Under the pieces are notes generated by a model, which saw nothing but the letters and a program-made list of their open reading frames with translations, searched no databases and was not told the DNA's origin. Shown here in pieces: positions 16,859 through 26,361 of a DNA stretch of 64,000 bases. The stretch is from Lustribacter sp965277075 (GTDB lineage Bacteria; Vulcanimicrobiota; Vulcanimicrobiia; Vulcanimicrobiales; Vulcanimicrobiaceae): contig OZ255707.1 of NCBI GenBank assembly GCA_965277075.1, positions 620,001 through 684,000 on the forward strand. Reading direction: 5' to 3'. Each line of letters begins with the position of its first letter. Positions within the stretch are counted from its first letter, which is position 1. A program made the position numbers and the translations under genes.

Positions 16859-19800
16859 CGCGCGGCCATCGCCTCGCGGTGCATCGCCTGATACTCTTGC
16901 AGCGAGCGCGGCGGCCCCGCTTCGGATTCGAGCGCCGTGACGAGCGCGGCTGCCGTGTCGAGACTCGTAAGGCACGCGATAGCCGCTTCGACCGCGGCAC
17001 GCCGGATACGGAAGTTGTCGGTGAGCCCGCGCGGACCGCCCGCGTTGTTGATGACGAGGTCGACCGAACGCGAAGCGATCAGATCCAGCACGTGCGGCGA
17101 CCCCTCGGCGATCGTGTTCGTCGTCTCGGCCGGGATGTTATGACGTTGCAGCAATTCGTAGGTCCCTTTCGTCGCGACGAGGGAGTGGCCGAGCGCGACG
17201 AGCCGGCGCAAAAGATCGACGGCGGCGTTCTTCTCTTCGTCGCTCACCGAAACGAGTACGCGCGCGCCCTCGCGCGGCAACCTCACGCCGGCGCCGACGA
17301 ACCCTTTCCGCAGAGCGCCTGCGTACGTCTCGTCGATGCCGAGTACTTCGCCGGTCGACTTCATTTCGGGGCCGAGCACCGTTTCGACGCCGCGCATTTT
17401 GGCGAACGAAAACACCGGAACTTTGACGACCGTATAGCGCGGACGCGGGCGTAGTCCGAGGCCCCATGGCATATCGCGCAATTTTTCACCGAGCGCGATG
17501 CGGGTCGCCGCGGCGACGAGATTGATGCCGGTCGCCTTCGAGATGATCGGCACCGTGCGGCTCGCGCGCGGGTTCGCTTCGATGATGTAGAGCCGGCCTT
17601 CGTGTACGACGAACTGGATGTTGATCAAACCGCGTATGCGGAGTTCGCGGGCGACCGCTTCCGTGACCTCGACGATGCGCGCTTCCATCTCGTCACCGAC
17701 CGTTTGCGTCGGAAAGACCGAGATCGAATCGCCGGAATGAACGCCGGCGCGCTCGACATGTTCGAAGATACCCGGTACGAGGATATCGTCGCCGTCGAAC
17801 GCGGCATCGACCTCGACTTCTAATCCGCGCAGATACTTGTCGACGAGCAGCGGCGCACCGGGCGTGATCGGCGGTGCGCTCTCGACATACGAAGCGAGTT
17901 GCGCTTCGTTATAGACGATTTCCATTCCGCGTCCGCCGAGCACATACGACGGGCGCACGATCACGGGAAAACCGAGTTCGCGCGCGATTGACCGCGCCTC
18001 GCGAAACGTCTTCGCCGCGCGGCCCTGCGGCCGGGCGACGCCGAGCCGCTCGAGTGCCGCGTCGAACTTCTCACGATCTTCGGCGACGTCAAGCGAGCGT
18101 TGATCGCTGCCGATGATCTTCACGCCGCGGCGCGCCAAATCATCGGCGAGGTTGATCGCCGTTTGGCCGCCGAACGCGAGCATGACGCCTTCGGCACCGG
18201 TGCTGCGATACGCCGATTCGACCTCGTCCGCAGCGGGCGGTTCGAACACCAGAATGTCGGAGACGTCGAAGTCGGTCGACACCGTCTCCGGATTGTTGTT
18301 GACGACGACGGCCGAACGGCCCGCCGCGCGCAGCGCCCACGCCGCATGCACACATGAGTAATCGAACTCGATCCCTTGGCCGATCCGAATCGGGCCGCTG
18401 CCGACGACGACGACGGCCGGATTCGGCGGCTTGCGCATCTCGTCGCCTTCGCCTCGCGAGAGATAGTAGTACGGCGAACGCGCGGGAAACTCGGCGGCGG
18501 CCGTGTCGACCATGCGGAACTGGCCGCGATCGTTGACGCTCTTGAATTCGCCGCCGAAAAGCGAATTGATTCCGCGCGTCGCGTAGCCGCTGACGATCGC
18601 CTCGCGAATGAGCGCCGGCGGCGGATACATCGGCGGCCCTCCGCGCTTGGCCTTAAAGGATCGCAACTGGTCTTCGAGCCGCACGAGCTCCTCGAATTCC
18701 CACAGCCAGAAGCGATCGATCGTCGAGCGTGCGTGCAGATCGTCGATGCCGCGGCCGCGCCGAAGCAACTCGCAGATTGCAAAGAGCCGATCGTGGGTCG
18801 GTTCTTCGATGGAACGTTCGAGCTCTTCGTCGCTCCAGCCGGCGAACGTGCCCCCGGTGAGCGTTTCGAATTTGAGGTCGAGTCCGCGAATCGCCTTCAT
18901 CAGCGCAGCGGCGAACGTGCGCCCGATCCCCATCGCCTCGCCGGTCGACTTCATCTGCGTCCCGAGACGAAAGTCGGCCAGCGGAAATTTGTCGAACGGC
19001 CAGCGCGGAATCTTCACGACGCAGTAGTCGAGCGTCGGCTCGTGGGCGGCTTTCGTGATGCCCGTGACCGGATTGGGAATCATGTCCAGCGTCTGGCCGA
19101 GCGCGATCTTCGTCGAGATTTTTGCGATCGGATACCCCGTCGCTTTCGACGCGAGTGCCGACGAACGTGAAACGCGCGGATTCACCTCGATGATCTGATA
19201 CTCGCGCCGATCGGGGTGCAGCGCGAACTGAATGTTGCACCCGCCTTGCACGTTGAGCGCGCGAATCACGTTGATGCTTGCCGTGCGCAACATCTGGTAG
19301 TCGAGGTCGGAGAGCGTCTGCGACGGAGCGACGACGATCGAATCGCCGGTGTGCACGCCGACCGGGTCGATGTTCTCCATGTTGCAGACGACGATGCAAT
19401 TGTTCGCGCGGTCGCGCAGCACTTCGTACTCGATCTCTTTCCAACCGAGCAGTGACGTCTCGACGAGCGCTTGATGGATGATGCTCGCGTCGAGTCCGGT
19501 TGCGAGCGTCGAGCGAAGTTCGGCTTCGTTACGCACGATGCCGCCGCCGGTTCCTCCGAGCGTGTAGGCGGGCCGTACGATCAACGGGTAGTCATGATCC
19601 GCCGCAAACGCGACGCCGCTTTCGATGTCGGTAACGACGGCGCTCGCCGGCACCGGCTCGCCGATCTCGATCATCTTGTTCTTGAAGCGTTCGCGGTCTT
19701 CGGCCAGTTGAATCGTTTCGAGCGGCGTCCCGAGCAACTCGACATCGTACCGTTCGAGAACGCCCGCTTCCGCCAGCTCGACCGCAAGATTCAAACCGGT

Positions 19801-20067
19801 TTGGCCGCCGAGCGTCGGCAACATCGCGTCGGGGCGTTCGCGAGCGATGATCGCTTCGACCGACCGCACCGTCAGCGGTTCGAGGTACACCGCATCGGCG
19901 ATTTCCGGATCGGTCATGATCGTCGCCGGATTCGAGTTGACGAGGACGACGCGGTGGCCTTCCTCGCGCAGTGCACGGCATGCCTGAACGCCCGCGTAAT
20001 CGAACTCGGCGGCCTGACCGATCACGATCGGACCGGAGCCGATGACGAGGATGGAACGCCGGGACAT
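16855..20067 (-). CDS. carB: Carbamoyl-phosphate synthase large subunit
   Basis: Large, ATP-using subunit of carbamoyl-phosphate synthase, about 1070 residues, full length. N-terminal ATP-grasp half begins SILVIGSGPIVIGQAAEFDY, then GGTGGGIVRNEAEL. The second half repeats the theme with VVVGSGPIRIGQGIEFDYSC and VIRPSYVLGGRGMEIVYNEA. A C-terminal MGS-like allosteric domain follows (LLRRLVALGHSLVATKGTYE). ATG at 20067 restores the usual N-terminus; ATG at 20079 is an alternative. The small subunit gene carA is not adjacent but about 10 kb away in the pyr cluster. A divergent gene starts 60 bp upstream. Confidence 0.97.
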   Translation of the reverse strand: MSRRSILVIGSGPIVIGQAAEFDYAGVQACRALREEGHRVVLVNSNPATIMTDPEIADAVYLEPLTVRSVEAIIARERPDAMLPTLGGQTGLNLAVELAEAGVLERYDVELLGTPLETIQLAEDRERFKNKMIEIGEPVPASAVVTDIESGVAFAADHDYPLIVRPAYTLGGTGGGIVRNEAELRSTLATGLDASIIHQALVETSLLGWKEIEYEVLRDRANNCIVVCNMENIDPVGVHTGDSIVVAPSQTLSDLDYQMLRTASINVIRALNVQGGCNIQFALHPDRREYQIIEVNPRVSRSSALASKATGYPIAKISTKIALGQTLDMIPNPVTGITKAAHEPTLDYCVVKIPRWPFDKFPLADFRLGTQMKSTGEAMGIGRTFAAALMKAIRGLDLKFETLTGGTFAGWSDEELERSIEEPTHDRLFAICELLRRGRGIDDLHARSTIDRFWLWEFEELVRLEDQLRSFKAKRGGPPMYPPPALIREAIVSGYATRGINSLFGGEFKSVNDRGQFRMVDTAAAEFPARSPYYYLSRGEGDEMRKPPNPAVVVVGSGPIRIGQGIEFDYSCVHAAWALRAAGRSAVVVNNNPETVSTDFDVSDILVFEPPAADEVESAYRSTGAEGVMLAFGGQTAINLADDLARRGVKIIGSDQRSLDVAEDREKFDAALERLGVARPQGRAAKTFREARSIARELGFPVIVRPSYVLGGRGMEIVYNEAQLASYVESAPPITPGAPLLVDKYLRGLEVEVDAAFDGDDILVPGIFEHVERAGVHSGDSISVFPTQTVGDEMEARIVEVTEAVARELRIRGLINIQFVVHEGRLYIIEANPRASRTVPIISKATGINLVAAATRIALGEKLRDMPWGLGLRPRPRYTVVKVPVFSFAKMRGVETVLGPEMKSTGEVLGIDETYAGALRKGFVGAGVRLPREGARVLVSVSDEEKNAAVDLLRRLVALGHSLVATKGTYELLQRHNIPAETTNTIAEGSPHVLDLIASRSVDLVINNAGGPRGLTDNFRIRRAAVEAAIACLTSLDTAAALVTALESEAGPPRSLQEYQAMHREAMAAR

Positions 20068-20127
20068 CCCGCCTTGCATTGGGCGGTGGGGAACGGGTTC
20101 CTCGGCTGCGGCGTTTAACACGGCGGC

Positions 20128-20862
20128 GTGCCTTGCCGAGGGGTCGTAACGGCCGGCGGGCGCGTCGACGGCGCGTTCGCCGCGTTGATAGGAACGCCGA
20201 CGAAGGCGCTTGCGCCGTTCGGCGGGGGTGTCTTGATCGATCCGATCCTGCACGCTCTGCACGAATGCGGCATCAGCGAGATCGCCGTTGTCGGCGGCGC
20301 CGACGTTGGGGCACACCTTCACGGACGCGGCATTCGCATGATCGACGCGGCGGCCGACGGCGCGACGAACGTTCTACGCGCACTGGCGGCGTGGACCGAC
20401 GGTGATCTCGTGTACGCGACGAGCGATCTCCCCTTCGTCGATGCAGCCGCGCTCGGCGCGTTCGTCGTTGCAAGTCCGCCGCACGCGTTGACGATGCCGC
20501 TCGCCGCCGGCACGGCATACGACGCCGCCTTTCCCGGCGCGCCGCCGCATATCACGTCCCTGGGTTCCGAGCGCGTTGCCAACGGCAGTGTGTTCTACCT
20601 GAGCGAAGCCGCTCGCATTCCGCTCCGTCGCGTCGCGGCACGTTTTTTCGACGCGCGCAAGAGTCGTATCGGGATGGCGCGGCTGTTGGGTCCGGGGCTC
20701 CTGTTGCGGTTTCTCATCGGGCAGTTGCGTATCGCACACGTGGAAGCTCGCGCACGCGCCACGCTGGGCGTGAACGCGACCGCGATTCGCAACTCGTCGC
20801 CGGCGCTGTGCTTCGACATCGACACCCTCGACGATTACCGGTACGCGTGCGCGCGATTGTAG
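20128..20862 (+). CDS. MobA-like nucleotidyltransferase family protein
   Basis: A 244-residue GT-A-fold protein. The N-terminus GVVTAGGRVDG replaces the classical GGxSxRMG loop, then comes TKALAPFGGGVLIDPILHAL and an acidic YATSDLPFVDAAAL where the metal-binding Asp is expected. The C-terminus ends CFDIDTLDDYRYACARL, as in molybdenum-cofactor or sugar nucleotidyltransferases. The loop is less canonical than in MobA, so the substrate is open. GTG start at 20128. It overlaps the following MFS gene by 16 bases, suggesting coupled expression. Confidence 0.8.
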   Translation: MPCRGVVTAGGRVDGAFAALIGTPTKALAPFGGGVLIDPILHALHECGISEIAVVGGADVGAHLHGRGIRMIDAAADGATNVLRALAAWTDGDLVYATSDLPFVDAAALGAFVVASPPHALTMPLAAGTAYDAAFPGAPPHITSLGSERVANGSVFYLSEAARIPLRRVAARFFDARKSRIGMARLLGPGLLLRFLIGQLRIAHVEARARATLGVNATAIRNSSPALCFDIDTLDDYRYACARL

Positions 20863-22034
20863 TCCGGACCGCGCAGCCGGCGCGGATCGCTGCCCTTTGG
20901 TTCGGAATCCAGGCCGTGTGGAGTGCGATTCTCGGCGTGTATTTGCAGAGTCGCATCACCGGCCTCGCCCCGGGCGACGCGTTGCGCGTCTACGGGATCG
21001 TCGCCGCGTCCGGCGCCGTCGTGGCCGCAATCGTACAAGTCGGGATTGGCCGCTGGTCGGACCAACGGATAGAAGCACGCGGGCATCGGCGCGAATTCTA
21101 TCTAACCGGCGTTGCGATCGCGATCGTCGCGCTGGGCGCCTTTTTCGGCGCCCGTTCGGCCCTGACGCTCTCGCTCGCGTTCATCGCATTGCAGATCGGC
21201 ATGAACGTCGTCGGCGGTCCGTACCAGGCCGCGATTCCCGATGCGGTCCCGGCCGCGGCCGGCGGCCGCGCGTCGGCGTGGATGAGCACGCTTTCGTTCG
21301 CAGGTAGCGTCGCCGGCTTGATCGTCGCAGCGACTTCCGACGGTATCATCGCGGCGCTCGCGCTCATGCTCGCGCTCGGTGCCGGCGCGGCGATCACGCT
21401 CGCGCACGTGCGCCGGCTCGCGCCGATCGCCGTCCGCGGGACTTCTTTTCGCTTCACGCGTGACATCGTGACGTTGTTGATCTCGCGCGGCGCGATCAAC
21501 GTCGGATTCTACACGCTCTTCGGCTTCCTATTTTTCTTTGTCGGTGAATCGTTGCACGTCACCGATGCACGCACCACGACCGGCCTCCTTTTCATCGTGT
21601 TCACGGTCGCGGGAATCGCCGGTGCGGCGATCGCCGCGCGCCCCGCCGACCGCTACGACAAACGCGCCGTGATCGGTGTCGCCGCGCTTGCGATCGCCGT
21701 AACGGTCGGTGTGTTTGCCGCAGCGCCGAACGTCGGCGTAGCGTACGTGGCGGCCGCGGCGTCGGGAGTTGCGTGGGGGGCTTTCTTCACCGCCGATTGG
21801 GCAATCGCATATGTCGTCTTACCGCGCGGTGCGATGGCGACTGCGCTCGGTGTATGGAATCTCGCTGCGGCGATTCCGCAAATCGTTGCGCCGGCGCTCA
21901 CCGCGCCGCTGGTGGCGGCGGTCAACGCACGCTCGCCGGGCAACGGCCCGCGCGCCGCACTCGCCCTCGTGATCGTCGAGTTTTGCATCGGCGCCGCACT
22001 CGTCTGGCGCATCCCCCGCGGACGGCTCAGCTGA
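20847..22034 (+). CDS. Major facilitator superfamily transporter
   Basis: A 395-residue polytopic membrane protein with about 12 hydrophobic helices, for example LWFGIQAVWSAILGVYLQSR and VTLLISRGAINVGFYTLFGF. The loop 2-3 signature is present in modified form (GRWSDQRIEARGHRREFYL). The second half ends NGPRAALALVIVEFCIGAAL. GTG at 20847 is the most likely start, inside the end of the nucleotidyltransferase gene; a GTG at 20808 would add 13 Arg-rich residues. It converges with the acetyltransferase gene, the two ends overlapping by eight bases. Substrate unknown. Confidence 0.85.
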   Translation: MRAIVVRTAQPARIAALWFGIQAVWSAILGVYLQSRITGLAPGDALRVYGIVAASGAVVAAIVQVGIGRWSDQRIEARGHRREFYLTGVAIAIVALGAFFGARSALTLSLAFIALQIGMNVVGGPYQAAIPDAVPAAAGGRASAWMSTLSFAGSVAGLIVAATSDGIIAALALMLALGAGAAITLAHVRRLAPIAVRGTSFRFTRDIVTLLISRGAINVGFYTLFGFLFFFVGESLHVTDARTTTGLLFIVFTVAGIAGAAIAARPADRYDKRAVIGVAALAIAVTVGVFAAAPNVGVAYVAAAASGVAWGAFFTADWAIAYVVLPRGAMATALGVWNLAAAIPQIVAPALTAPLVAAVNARSPGNGPRAALALVIVEFCIGAALVWRIPRGRLS

Positions 22035-22608
22035 GGAGACCGGATGCGCCGGCGCCGTCGCGCCGCAGCCGGTAGAGCACGTGCCGGCGCAAGCGGTGTC
22101 CGGCGTCGACCCACGGATGCTCAAAATCATCTGCAGCGGCGTGCGTCATCCCCAGACGTTCCATGACGCGGCGCGAGCGCACGTTGATCGCCGCCGTCAT
22201 CGCGACGACCTCCGCCCGATCGAGACGCTCGAATGCGAACGCGATCGCAGCGCGCGCGCCTTCCGTTGCCAGGCCGTTGCCCCACGCGTCAGGATGCAGG
22301 CGCCAACCAACTTCGAGCGCAGGGGCGCAGGGAGCGTCGAAGGGCACCTCTTGCAACGCGATGACGCCTGCGAATTCCGGCCCGTCCTTCCGCTCGAGAA
22401 TCCACCAGCCGTAGCCGTCCGAATTGAGCCGCTCGCGCATACGCTCACCTTGCAAACGGCCTTCGGCCCGTTCGAGCGGCGCGCGAAAGAACTCCATCAC
22501 GCGGGCATCCGCGCAAAGGTTAGCCCAAGCTTCGATATCGCTATCGCGCCACGCGCGTAACCGCAAGCGCGCCGTGTCCAGAACGGGCGTCACGAGCCGC
22601 TGCGTCAA
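22027..22608 (-). CDS. GNAT family N-acetyltransferase (RimJ/RimL-like)
   Basis: A 193-residue acetyltransferase. The N-terminus has LDTARLRLRAWRDSDIEAWA, typical of the RimJ/RimL branch. The acetyl-CoA-binding motif region is LEVGWRLHPDAWGNGLATEG with the following helix, and the closing NVRSRRVMERLGMTH motif is conserved. It may acetylate a protein N-terminus or a small amine. It converges on the MFS gene. It is followed on the same strand side by the binding-protein array, but no functional link is visible. Confidence 0.88.
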   Translation of the reverse strand: MTQRLVTPVLDTARLRLRAWRDSDIEAWANLCADARVMEFFRAPLERAEGRLQGERMRERLNSDGYGWWILERKDGPEFAGVIALQEVPFDAPCAPALEVGWRLHPDAWGNGLATEGARAAIAFAFERLDRAEVVAMTAAINVRSRRVMERLGMTHAAADDFEHPWVDAGHRLRRHVLYRLRRDGAGASGLLS

Positions 22609-22610
22609 AA

Positions 22611-22995
22611 CTATATTTTGGGCATGAGTTCGGATGCCAGGACTCGGCGCGTGGTTACGCCGGCGCTGGCCGCGAGATCGAGCGGCGGTTGTAACCAGTT
22701 CGCATCCAATGTTTCCGCATAGGTCGCACGCACCATCTGACGCGCGGTTTCAGCACTTACTTTCGAGTAGCGGGCCAGGATTGTCGCCGATTCGTTCTGA
22801 TGCGCGTTCGCCCACCGGGCGGTTTCGTACATCACCTTCGCGTAGCGATTCGCCAAATCACGATGTGCTTGGAGCCAGGCACGTGTCGTGAACCAGCCGC
22901 TGATGTAGAATCGTTTCGCAATCGCGTCGAAGACATTGGAAAGCTGACGCACGTCTCCCGATTCTTTGGCGGCCGTGAGTGAAACGAATGCTCCG
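22611..22995 (-). pseudogene. C-terminal remnant of an ABC solute-binding protein (SsuA/ThiY/NMT1-like)
   Basis: About 125 codons encode only the C-terminal third of a binding protein: FDAIAKRFYISGWFTTRAWL, MYETARWANAHQNES, and so on. The adjacent intact paralogue has YDAVADRFLISQWITTRAWL and IYETARWANTHHDES at the same place. The first two thirds, with signal peptide and ligand-binding lobes, are missing. The recognisable homology begins almost exactly at the stop codon of the next gene upstream. It could start from a GTG at 22952, but a functional product is unlikely. Best read as the leftover of a deletion within a tandem array. Confidence 0.85.
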
Positions 22996-23976
22996 TCATG
23001 TGAGGTTGGCGATAACCGTTGCTGCGTCGAGGGGCTTCGGAACCAGCTTATATTGAACGGCGACGTCGATGACCGGCTGGACCAACGACGGCACGAGCTC
23101 AGTCGAGAACGCGACGCGGGTAATGCCGCGCATCCGTTCCGGATCGACCTTGAGATACTTCACCAAAATCGCGAGCGACTCGTCGTGGTGCGTATTTGCC
23201 CAGCGAGCCGTTTCGTAAATCGCGGTGGTGAAGCGTTTCGCGCCGGCCGCATTTTTGGCCAGCCATGCCCGTGTCGTGATCCACTGCGAAATCAAAAAAC
23301 GGTCGGCGACCGCATCGTACGGTTTCCCGAATGCGCGTACGTCGTTTTTGGCATTGCTCAGAAACGGTTCGGAGATCGCGGCAGCGGCGATGGTGCCGCG
23401 CTGGAGAGCCACGCGCATCTCCGGCTGCGGCATCTCGATGAAACTGATCGTGCCGAGGTCGGCCCCGCTTTTTGAAAGCCATGCCTTTGTGGCTGCGGCC
23501 GCCAGTCCGACAAGCGTAACGATCGCTACGGGCTTGCCGTTGAGATCCTTCGCCGCGGCGAGCGGCGAATTCCGACTCACGCAGAGAAGCGTCGTGGGAG
23601 CACTAGCGACGTACAGCCCGGCGCCGGCGAAGACCACGAGCGGAATGCCGTTCTCGATCGCGTCGGCGATACCGACGATGTCGCCGAGTCCGATATCGAT
23701 CGTTCCGCCGGCGACGGCGGCAACAACTGCGCCGGCGTTGTTGAGGATCGATATCTTCGGGTCGAACCCCGCCTTGGCAAAGAACCCCATATCGGTGCCG
23801 AAGAACGGCTGGGCGAAAGCGTCCCCGCCCGGAGTCGCGAGATTTACGGGCGTGAGCGCAGACTGTGCCCGCAGCGGCGCCGTGCTCGCCGCGGTTGCCG
23901 CGCCCGCGAGCAATGCGAGCGCCGCCGAACGTGAGAGCGGATAATGAAGCTTCGGTGACGCGGACCGCTGCAGCAT
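22996..23976 (-). CDS. ABC transporter solute-binding protein (SsuA/ThiY/NMT1-like), array copy 2
   Basis: A 326-residue periplasmic binding protein. A signal peptide (RSAALALLAGAATAASTAPLRAQS) precedes FAQPFFGTDMGFFAKAGFDP, the family opening in which a substrate-mimicking pocket begins. GGTIDIGLGDIVGIADAIEN and DLNGKPVAIVTLVGLAAAAT follow. GGAGG lies eight bases before ATG 23976. Family members bind taurine, sulfonates, thiamine precursors, riboflavin or nitrate; the ligand here cannot be read from sequence. No permease or ATPase gene lies nearby, so it must share a transporter encoded elsewhere. Confidence 0.9.
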   Translation of the reverse strand: MLQRSASPKLHYPLSRSAALALLAGAATAASTAPLRAQSALTPVNLATPGGDAFAQPFFGTDMGFFAKAGFDPKISILNNAGAVVAAVAGGTIDIGLGDIVGIADAIENGIPLVVFAGAGLYVASAPTTLLCVSRNSPLAAAKDLNGKPVAIVTLVGLAAAATKAWLSKSGADLGTISFIEMPQPEMRVALQRGTIAAAAISEPFLSNAKNDVRAFGKPYDAVADRFLISQWITTRAWLAKNAAGAKRFTTAIYETARWANTHHDESLAILVKYLKVDPERMRGITRVAFSTELVPSLVQPVIDVAVQYKLVPKPLDAATVIANLT

Positions 23977-24014
23977 GCTAGAAGCCTCCGAAACACGCCG
24001 ATGTATGTTCGCTT

Positions 24015-24953
24015 TCAACTGCCGCTCGCGATCATCTCGGCGGCATTGAAAGGAGCGGCAATGACCTTGTAGCGGACACACAAGTCGACCACCGGTTGGA
24101 TCAGCTTGGGGTCGAGGCTCGTGCCCATCGTAGCGCGCGTCATTTTGGCGACGACCGCGCTCGGAACGTCGGTGAACGCTGAGAGGACATCGACGGTATC
24201 CGACGTGTGAGCGTTGACGTAAGCGGCGGCCTGACGTTCCGCCCGCGAAAAAGCGGCAAGTGTCGGGCGATGGCCGTCGATGTAGCTGCTCGACGCGAAC
24301 CAAGCGGTGTACATGAACGACGGTGCAATAGCGTTGAACATATACGCGAGGACGCGAAACTTGCCGGAATCGATAGCCGCCTGAAGGGATGGCGTTGCAC
24401 TGCCGCCGGCATCAATGCGGCCCGTAGCGAGCGCGCCTTCGACGGCGGAAAGCGGCAGTTCGACGATCTTCAGGCTCGACGAGTCGCCGCCGTTCTTATC
24501 CATCCAAAGTTTGATTCCGAGCGTGTAGAGGTCATCGAGCGAGGAAACGCCGAGGGTCTTGCCGTTCATGTCTTCCGCTGTTCGCATCGGCGCCGTGGCG
24601 CTTACGATCATCGCAATATGTGGTTTTGCGGCGCTGTACATGCCGCCCGGAGCGACTAACTTGATCGGAATATTCTTTGCGTACGCGGTCACGAGAGGTA
24701 TGATGCTCGACTTTCCGACCTGATAGGACCCGCCGACGACGCCTGCAGTAATCACGGCGCCGCTACGCTGTGCGCTCAAATCGACGTCTAAACCGGCGGC
24801 TCGGAACATACCGCTCTTCTGGGCCCAAAGAACGGGAGTTGCGGATTCTTCCGGCACGCCCGCCGCGCGCAAAGGGACCAGGTCTTGCGCGCCGACAAAC
24901 GATGGAGAGCTCGCGACAGATCCGAGTAGCGTAAGAGCAGTCAATCGCTTCAT
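24015..24953 (-). CDS. ABC transporter solute-binding protein (SsuA/ThiY/NMT1-like), array copy 3
   Basis: A 312-residue paralogue of its neighbours. Signal peptide KRLTALTLLGSVASSPSFVG precedes ATPVLWAQKSGMFRAAGLDV. Family blocks: GSYQVGKSSIIPLVTAYAKN, EDMNGKTLGVSSLDDLYTLG and the C-terminal LIQPVVDLCVRYKVIAAPFN. It is more similar by eye to copy 4 (shared GxYQxGKSS and GKTxGxxSLxDL patterns) than to copy 2. The gaps between array genes are only 20-40 bp, so one transcript is likely. Confidence 0.9.
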   Translation of the reverse strand: MKRLTALTLLGSVASSPSFVGAQDLVPLRAAGVPEESATPVLWAQKSGMFRAAGLDVDLSAQRSGAVITAGVVGGSYQVGKSSIIPLVTAYAKNIPIKLVAPGGMYSAAKPHIAMIVSATAPMRTAEDMNGKTLGVSSLDDLYTLGIKLWMDKNGGDSSSLKIVELPLSAVEGALATGRIDAGGSATPSLQAAIDSGKFRVLAYMFNAIAPSFMYTAWFASSSYIDGHRPTLAAFSRAERQAAAYVNAHTSDTVDVLSAFTDVPSAVVAKMTRATMGTSLDPKLIQPVVDLCVRYKVIAAPFNAAEMIASGS

Positions 24954-24974
24954 TTCAAGAACTCCAGAGCGCAG

Positions 24975-25967
24975 CTACTTAACGTCGGGAGCATGGGTAA
25001 GCATCTCGCGCGCAGGAAACGCGTGCGAGATCATGTGATATTTTGCGGCCTTGTCGATGATCGGCTGAAAATCGGCGGCGATCGTCGCAGTCGCTCCATC
25101 AACGCGGGGCATTGCCGCGATAACTGCCGTCGGCACCTTTGTCACCTCCGACATCATCTCGGTCGTTGCCTCGTGATGCTTGTTCGTATACGCTGCCGCA
25201 GCGTACAAGGCGCGCACGAACTTTGCAACGATGTCCGGATGCTTCTCCGCGTAATCGGAGTTCGTGAAATAGGCCGCGAATACAAAACGGGATGCGATCG
25301 CGTCATAAGCGCTCCCGAGCGATTTCACCTGTTTGATCGACAGCGCGTCGGCAAGGCGGGGCTGCATCAAAACTGAGGCGTCGACGCGTTTCTGAGCAAT
25401 CGCGTCCGCCGCAACGGCGAGCGGAAGCTCGACATTATGGAGCTTTGTATAGTCCCCGCCGTGCTGGTCAACCCACGCATCAACGACGAGTTCGTTTAGG
25501 TCGTTGAGGGACGGCGTTCCGACGGTCTTCCCGTCGAAATCCGAACCGGTCGATATCGCCGAATCATTAGCGACACACATTGCTGCGAACGGAATCTTCG
25601 TGTCGTAGGTCGCCCCTGCGCCGATCACCTCGAGCGGAATCTGCTTCAAGTGCGCGTTGACCGCCGCCAGAAGGCTCGACTTTCCGAATTGATACGTCCC
25701 GGCAATCACGGCAGCCGCCATCGCCGTTCCGCTGTTCGACGGAACGAGGCTAACGTCGAGCCCCTCCCGGCGGAAATAGCCGGCCTTCTGAGCATAGAAA
25801 ATCGGCGTCATATCGTCAGAAAATACGCCGCCCACCGTAATGGTGGTGAGCGGTGATTGCGCGCTTACTGGCCCAAACGTGAGCGCAATCATTGAGGCGG
25901 CTCCAAAACCGCGCAACCAGCGAAGAATCTTCACGCGAATGAACTTCCTTATGAAGATTCTCTTCAT
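24975..25967 (-). CDS. ABC transporter solute-binding protein (SsuA/ThiY/NMT1-like), array copy 4 (first transcribed)
   Basis: A 330-residue binding protein. A charged N-terminus (MKRIFIRKFIRVK) precedes a hydrophobic signal GFGAASMIALTFGPVSAQS. Then come IFYAQKAGYFRREGLDVSL, GTYQFGKSSLLAAVNAHLKQ and GKTVGTPSLNDLNELVVDAW. ATG at 25967 is preferred; an upstream GTG at 26000 would add 11 residues before the signal. It is the first gene of the array on this strand; the 394 bp before it must contain the promoter. Ligand unknown. Confidence 0.9.
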   Translation of the reverse strand: MKRIFIRKFIRVKILRWLRGFGAASMIALTFGPVSAQSPLTTITVGGVFSDDMTPIFYAQKAGYFRREGLDVSLVPSNSGTAMAAAVIAGTYQFGKSSLLAAVNAHLKQIPLEVIGAGATYDTKIPFAAMCVANDSAISTGSDFDGKTVGTPSLNDLNELVVDAWVDQHGGDYTKLHNVELPLAVAADAIAQKRVDASVLMQPRLADALSIKQVKSLGSAYDAIASRFVFAAYFTNSDYAEKHPDIVAKFVRALYAAAAYTNKHHEATTEMMSEVTKVPTAVIAAMPRVDGATATIAADFQPIIDKAAKYHMISHAFPAREMLTHAPDVK

Positions 25968-26361
25968 CGCGGTTCGATCAAAGGAGCCCTTCAATTTCAC
26001 GATGTGGCGTAAGATCGGAAACGAAGCAGTTCGCCGTCGAGGCGCTTGAGGTTCCGGCGAAGCATGCGTGACGAAGCCCCGCCGGCATGCACGCTAGCGC
26101 GACGTCGCATACGTTGGCTCCCGCCGCCAAGCCAAGCTCGTCCAAGCGTCCGCCGGCAAAGCTCAAGTGACTCCGGCGGCCCGTCGACATCAGGAGTCGT
26201 CCTCGTCGATCCCGTCCGCAGAGTGGTGTGCCGCGTCGAAGATTGAAGCGCTCCCGCCTCGGAACGACCCTGTCCCTTCGGCCAAGAACGCCGCGCGTTT
26301 CGTTAGCTTCGCAAAGTTCTCAAACGGAGATTCGTCGCCGAAACTCTCGGATGGTGTCGGT
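25968..26361. other. Intergenic stretch between the binding-protein array and pdxH
   Basis: About 390 bp with no gene I can support firmly. It should contain the promoter of the solute-binding array. On the minus strand an open frame from a GTG at 26381 to 26190 encodes 63 residues with a protein-like middle (ESPFENFAKLTKRAAFLAEG) that recalls small bacterial proteins beginning FExF. It overlaps the end of pdxH by 20 bases and has no good ribosome binding site. A second frame (26190-25978) looks less protein-like. This may be the remains of a decayed small gene or genes. Confidence 0.4.
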
